From Gloeopeniophorella convolvens (taxonomy: Eukaryota; Basidiomycota; Agaricomycetes; Russulales), in NCBI GenBank assembly GCA_022496205.1, contig WTXD01000173.1:1-22091 (forward strand): a stretch of DNA of 22,091 bases, given 5' to 3'. Made by a program: the position numbers and the translations under genes. The notes below the pieces were generated by a model, which saw nothing but the letters and a program-made list of their open reading frames with translations, had not been told where the DNA came from and made no database searches. The stretch's first letter is position 1; each line of letters begins with the position of its first letter. Below, piece after piece: positions 18,043 to 22,091 of the stretch.

Positions 18043-18357
18043 AGGGCCTGTTTGTTTACTGTATTTTCTGTATCGTTGTGCATGCGTGCGAAGTCTGTAC
18101 GAATGTGAAGCTGCGTTGTTTTGCCTTTGACTCAAATTCGGCTTGCACGGACCATTCAAACAGTCCGTGCAGAACGGACCGTGCGACACTGCATGTGCAC
18201 AACTGCATGTGCCAAATGGCACGTGCAGAATGACACGTGAAGAATGACACGTGCAACACGGCCCGTGCCAGCCACAATATCCGAGCAACTCAGTCATTAT
18301 AACCATATTCCAGTTGTCCTACTGCTCACTATATTCCTCACTCTATTCTCACCATCT
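18043..18357 (+). promoter_or_regulatory. Upstream region of the KDZ transposase gene
   Basis: No gene is evident. After the stop of the Cys-rich gene, a T-rich stretch leads into the tandem motif array at 18149-18274. The transposase ATG at 18358 follows 83 bp later. The spacing suits a promoter with an upstream binding array, but no TATA box is convincing. Confidence 0.5.
18149..18274. promoter_or_regulatory. Nine-unit 14-bp tandem motif array before the transposase
   Basis: Nine consecutive 14-mers start at 18149, 18163, 18177, 18191, 18205, 18219, 18233, 18247 and 18261. Examples are GTCCGTGCAGAACG, GACCGTGCGACACT, GCACGTGCAGAATG and ACACGTGCAACACG. The CGTGC core (or its CpG-decayed ATGTGC) is kept in register in almost every unit. 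This is the longest array in the window. Confidence 0.82.
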
Positions 18358-21300
18358 ATGTCACCAAACTATATCAAGACAATTGACCTAGAGGATGAAC
18401 CCATCCAACAAGACACTAGAAATGTCCAAACCAGGACCAGTATTAGAACCTATGAGCGCACAGTGCGCTCAAAGCCATACCAGCGACCCAACAATCCTCC
18501 AGTCCGTCAGACACCCACTGCTGGCCCATCCAAGACACGCACAACCACTCAGGTGGTCCAGAATCAACCTAGAACGGCCCGTGCAACTCCCAGATATCCC
18601 CCAAATTATCAACAAGATGATGATATGATGGTGGTTGATGAAGAACCATCAGAGCTCCCACCTCATCCTCAGTTGGTCTGTAATATTCACATCTCATCAT
18701 ATTCTACTCATGGGCCATAGAAACCTATGGAGGAGTGGCTAGGACTCAGAGAGGATTATTTGAACATCCTTCTGCAGAGTGAAGGTCCTCAGAGTGGTCT
18801 TGTGTGCTCAGTCTGTGGTGTTGAGGGTCTACTGTCTTGTTCTGATTGCTTTGGACGACCTGCATATTGCAAGAAATGCTGTCTCAAGGCTCACAATCAT
18901 CTCCCATTCCACAGACCTTCTGCATGGACTGGATCACACTATTCTCCTGTGAGCCTCACATCCCTTGGCTACATCTTGTGCATGGGCCACAATGGACAGC
19001 CTTGTCCCTCTACTGTTGAGGTATGATGCTTTGCTTCTCTATGAACACTTACTCATTGTATTAGGGGAAACGAGCTGAGCGTGCTGCTGAGAATGCTAAT
19101 CAGGCTAGAAATATCAGTGTGCCAAGCAGAGGTCAGTCTTAGTATGCTTTCTTAGTGCAATTGTTTATTGATGACTTGTCTTTGATCTCCAGAGATACTC
19201 AGTTTGCCACTGAGGTTCAGAGACTTATGGCCATCTCTGTTGACCTTGTGTCTGAAGGCAGAGACTGGAATCTAGGACGAAGAACCAGGGTCACCAAGGA
19301 TTGACACAATTGTTACCATTGTTGATCGGACCTGGATATCCATCAGATCCCTGTGCTGTACTGCATTTGCCATGGTGCTGCTGACTTGGATCAACAACTC
19401 TTTGCCATGGGATTACTCCCAGCCACCTTCCAAACTGTGGAGACCATCTTCACCTTCACTGTGCTGGATGACTTTCTGGTGGATAATCTAGAGTGTAAGA
19501 CCACTGGACAGACCTATTATTCCAAGCTGCAGACCATCACCATAGCATGTTTCCTCATCGTGTTCCAGTAAGTTTTCAATCAATATGTCTGGTTGAGACA
19601 CATTAATATTGTGATAGACCCGATACAAGCAGCTACAACGTGCTTCAAGGCAGTGGAGAGACCTCACAAATAGGAAAAGAGCAGGTTATGGCCACACTGT
19701 GCCAGTCAAGGAGGAGGAGGGCTGCATGGCCATCTTCTGTCCAGCATGTCCTCAGCCTGGCATCAATCTGCCAGACAACTTCCAAGAGATCTACAAACTG
19801 TCAGTCTAACTTGTTGTTCAGTGATAATACAGCTAATAGTGACTTTAGTGAAGAGTTGGTTCGAACTTTCATCATGGATGGCAACTTCACTGCAGAGCAC
19901 ATGAGGGCTCGCACATCTGATGATGAGGTCCCTCTGTCTGAGGGAACTTCATTCATGGCTGAACCAACTCGATATAAGGAACATCTATCCACTGCCAATC
20001 ATAAAAGATTGTGAGTTATTGATCAGTACCACAATTGAGGTTTCTAATGTGTGATTGTAGAAAAGCACCTGTAACACCTATAGAGCCATTGAGATGGCCA
20101 ACTCTAGTCATCCTCATCTGATGTCACTGGGATAGGTGCCACTGCATGTGCCCATGGTTGTTTTGTGCCTACATCAGTTGTTGACTTCCAGAAGGGTGAA
20201 TGGTGCATGCACGGTCCGTGTTGAAACGGCCCGTGCTAAACGGTCCATGCTAACAGTCCATTTACACGTATCTATAACCACCAGACAAGCCAACATGGAC
20301 TACAGTCTCTGTCAGGCCCTCAACTACAACATGGATGGCATCCCCATTGCTGTCATCTCATATGACATCATGTGCCAGTATTGTGTCAATCTACTCAAGA
20401 GGATTGATGAGAATGCCTTGTTGTCCATCCCTGAGGCTCTCAAGCTTCGTTATGTGATTGGTCTCTTTCACATTCATGGCCACCAAGACACCTGTCTTGC
20501 TCGATTCTCACCCAGCTACACTCATGCTACCAGACAAGTGGATGGAGAGATCATTGAGACTCTGTGGTCAATATTGAACAACATATCTCGGAGTACTAGA
20601 GGGATGTCTCTAGTTCATCGTGCAGAGGTGCTAGATGCCCACATGAACTATTCTAACTGGAAGAAATTGATTAAGACGGTCCGTGCAATCTCAAATCTCA
20701 TCCTACTCATTGTTAACTGGTGTTCTAGTTCCCTTCATGCTGAACGCTGGAAGCATGTCCAGGAAGGTCTCCCTCTGAGTGAGGTGGCCTTTGTGGGCCT
20801 GAGTCAACGCTTCCCTACAATGATTGGGATCTGGGCACTGCAAGAGGCTGATGCACAGTCAAAGCGATGGGAGAATCCGAGGCAATGGATATCTATGAGA
20901 CAAAGACTAAGAAAGGTGAACATACTTGTTTGTGCCAATATGACTTCTCTGATACTTTGAGCACTAGCCCCCACTCGCTCAGAAGTTCAAACTGAGCTCA
21001 GTAAACAGAGAAAGCCTGGGACTCATCTAATGGCGAGGCCCAATGGATCTCATCTGGACTCACTATTCAGGAGACTCAGTATGGTCCATGTCTTTGCACG
21101 GACCGTGCAATTGCTGATTTTACCCCTCTAGACTTGGAATTAGAAGGTTCATTCGTGCAAAGAAGGGAAGATTCAACACAGCTGATAAGAAGACACTTGA
21201 TGATCGTCGAAGCAACCTACAATCCCTCATCAACAAGTTCCAGCATGAGGCTGATTCCTACTTGCTCAGACACACCAGTGTTGCTATCTCATCAATCCAG

Positions 21301-21657
21301 AAAATCAAGTCTTACCATGAGTTTGATAGAGCTGATCAAGTGGATGAAGATCAGATCAATGAATTGGACCGTTCTGATGATGAAGATGTGGAGAATGAAG
21401 GTGTCAGAGATGGAGATGATGGCTCTGCATCTGTGTTCCCTGAAGATGTTAACATCATGCTCCCCTCAACTCTAGGATGGACTTGGTGCCTCCATCATGG
21501 TGCCAAGTCACTTGCTGTCAAAGAAGCAAAGCTGAGGGTTGCTCAAGCTCATGATGCAATCCACAAGATCTGACTTGCCCTTGGATTCAAGTCTTCACTG
21601 ATCAGAACAAGGGTCAGGACTGCCAAGAGCCAGAAGACAAAGAAGAGTGCATGGAGC
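18358..21657 (+). pseudogene. KDZ-family DNA transposase with CxC2 cysteine cluster (3'-truncated, frameshifted)
   Basis: The start is ATG 18358 (MSPNYIKTIDLEDEP). Exon 1 (18358-18675) is low complexity; exon 2 (18721-19020) carries the CxC2 cluster (VCSVCGVEG, LSCSDCFG, YCKKCCLKAH). Downstream pieces are DIHQIPVLYCICHG, FTFTVLDDFLVDNLECKTTG, RASRQWRDLTNR, FCPACPQPGINLPD, FIMDGNF (19871-19888), VVDFQKGE, ANMDYSLCQALNYNMDGIP, YDIMCQY (20361-20381), FHIHGHQDTC (20467-20496) and VDGEIIETLW (20538-20567), all typical of KDZ transposases, which have an RNase H-like fold. Several 1-base frame breaks (for example near 19340, 19620, 20131, 20875 and 21035) and a TGA at 21571-21573 show decay. Homology ends at KTKKSAW, where repeat R begins, so the C-terminus is missing. 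About a dozen short introns are likely; some carry the motif. Confidence 0.9.
20203..20284 (+). other. Transposase intron built largely of tandem motif copies
   Basis: This 82-nt intron (GTGCAT...CCACCAG) separates DFQKGE from QANMDY. Its middle is four units, 20211-20225, 20226-20239, 20240-20253 and 20254-20267: ACGGTCCGTGTTGAA, ACGGCCCGTGCTAA, ACGGTCCATGCTAA, CAGTCCATTTACAC. The codon split by the intron now reads TG|A, a stop, which a C-to-T change of CG|A (Arg) would produce. Confidence 0.7.
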
Positions 21658-21658
21658 A

Positions 21659-22091
21659 CACATATGGACCAAGACCGGCTATATCACTTATGGAACGGCC
21701 CGACCACAGAATCTACATATGACTCATGGCCAGCCGACGTCGGCCGACCGGACCGTTTTCACCTATCGGTCATAGCGTCGGCCGACCGTATACCAAAACG
21801 GACCGTGCAAGCGTCGCTTTGAATGAAGGAATGATTGGAAAAACATAAAATGAAGTATCTAAGAACTGTTCAGAGAATGTTTGAGTAGTATCCAAGGAGT
21901 ATCCAAGTATTCATTGAGTGATAAACACATAAGTACTTCAGTATAGTGAGTAGATACATTAGATGATTCCAAGGACCCCCACTATACACATAACTCAGGT
22001 GGTGAGTGGTAACTCAAGATGAATGAGTGTTACCATGTTACATTACAGACTATGTAGTGTACTCTGAGTGCATACAAGGCAGAAACACGGA
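21659..22091. repeat. Repeat R, copy 2 (runs off the window)
   Basis: Direct repeat of 10226-10658, roughly 93% identical by eye. It keeps more CpGs: GACGTCGGCCGACCGGACCG and GCGTCGGCCGACCG are intact here and partly decayed in copy 1, so copy 2 looks younger. It begins just after the transposase homology ends and continues past the window edge. It may be the left end of a second, nested copy of the same element, or the right-hand member of a pair of long direct repeats bounding 10226-21658. Confidence 0.88.

Noticed and set aside
20679..20728. A further motif-donor intron in the transposase (ACG|GTCCGTGC ... TTCTAG)
   Set aside because: It has good splice signals and length (50 nt), but removing it puts the next exon out of frame; since the gene has several indels I could not confirm it, so it is not counted as firm evidence.
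8664..21657. A TET/JBP dioxygenase gene accompanying the KDZ transposase
   Set aside because: TET/JBP genes are known companions of fungal KDZ elements, but no HxD...H dioxygenase signature was found in any frame I read.
10226..22091. Repeat R as a conventional LTR pair
   Set aside because: The shared start is CACATATGG with no TG...CA ends or primer-binding site visible, and the right-hand copy is cut by the window edge.

Overview
This window looks like repeat-dense nuclear DNA of a basidiomycete fungus, most likely an Agaricomycete. The evidence is genes split by 44-64 nt GT-AG introns, a Ty3/gypsy gag-pol of the type common in mushroom genomes, a KDZ-type transposase with its CxC2 cysteine cluster, and many C-to-T / G-to-A changes at CpG. 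No ordinary host gene, rRNA, tRNA or CRISPR array was recognised. Family assignments are from memory of the families; no database was searched.

Layout. (1) 1-5312: a decayed Ty3/gypsy element on the + strand (Gag tail, retropepsin, RT, RNase H, integrase, polypurine tract), broken by stops and 1-base frameshifts. (2) 5313-8132: an AT-rich giant palindrome with two nearly identical arms of about 1.24 kb around a 334-bp loop. Each arm carries a diverged 43-bp minisatellite and an LTR-like segment. (3) 8664-10225: a minus-strand spliced gene encoding a charged coiled coil, a Cys-rich zinc-cluster-like segment and an acidic tail. Its 5' end is cut off where a repeat R begins at 10226. (4) 10226-21658: a block carrying four spliced genes: 13181->11585 (minus), 14960->13581 (minus), 16036->18042 (plus, Cys-rich/acidic) and 18358->21657 (plus, KDZ transposase). 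Three LTR relics sit here, one inside an exon of the second gene, one between the divergent genes, one inside the last exon of the third. (5) 21659-22091: a second copy of R, abutting the truncated transposase and running off the window.

The most striking signal is confined to 10.3-21.8 kb: a short near-palindrome, core ACGG-N-CCGTGC, occurring about 40 times counting decayed forms. It forms phased 14- or 16-bp tandem arrays upstream of three of the four genes and inside introns, and in several introns it supplies the 5' splice site (GTCCGT). It is absent from the retrotransposon, the palindrome and the 8.7-10.2 kb gene. The motif has the CGG-N-CCG form bound by fungal zinc-cluster proteins, and the same block encodes a Cys-rich protein and a Cys-cluster transposase. 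My working idea is that 10.2-21.7 kb is one large KDZ-type mobile element with its own dispersed recognition sites, now decaying by CpG mutation and LTR insertion. That idea is inference.
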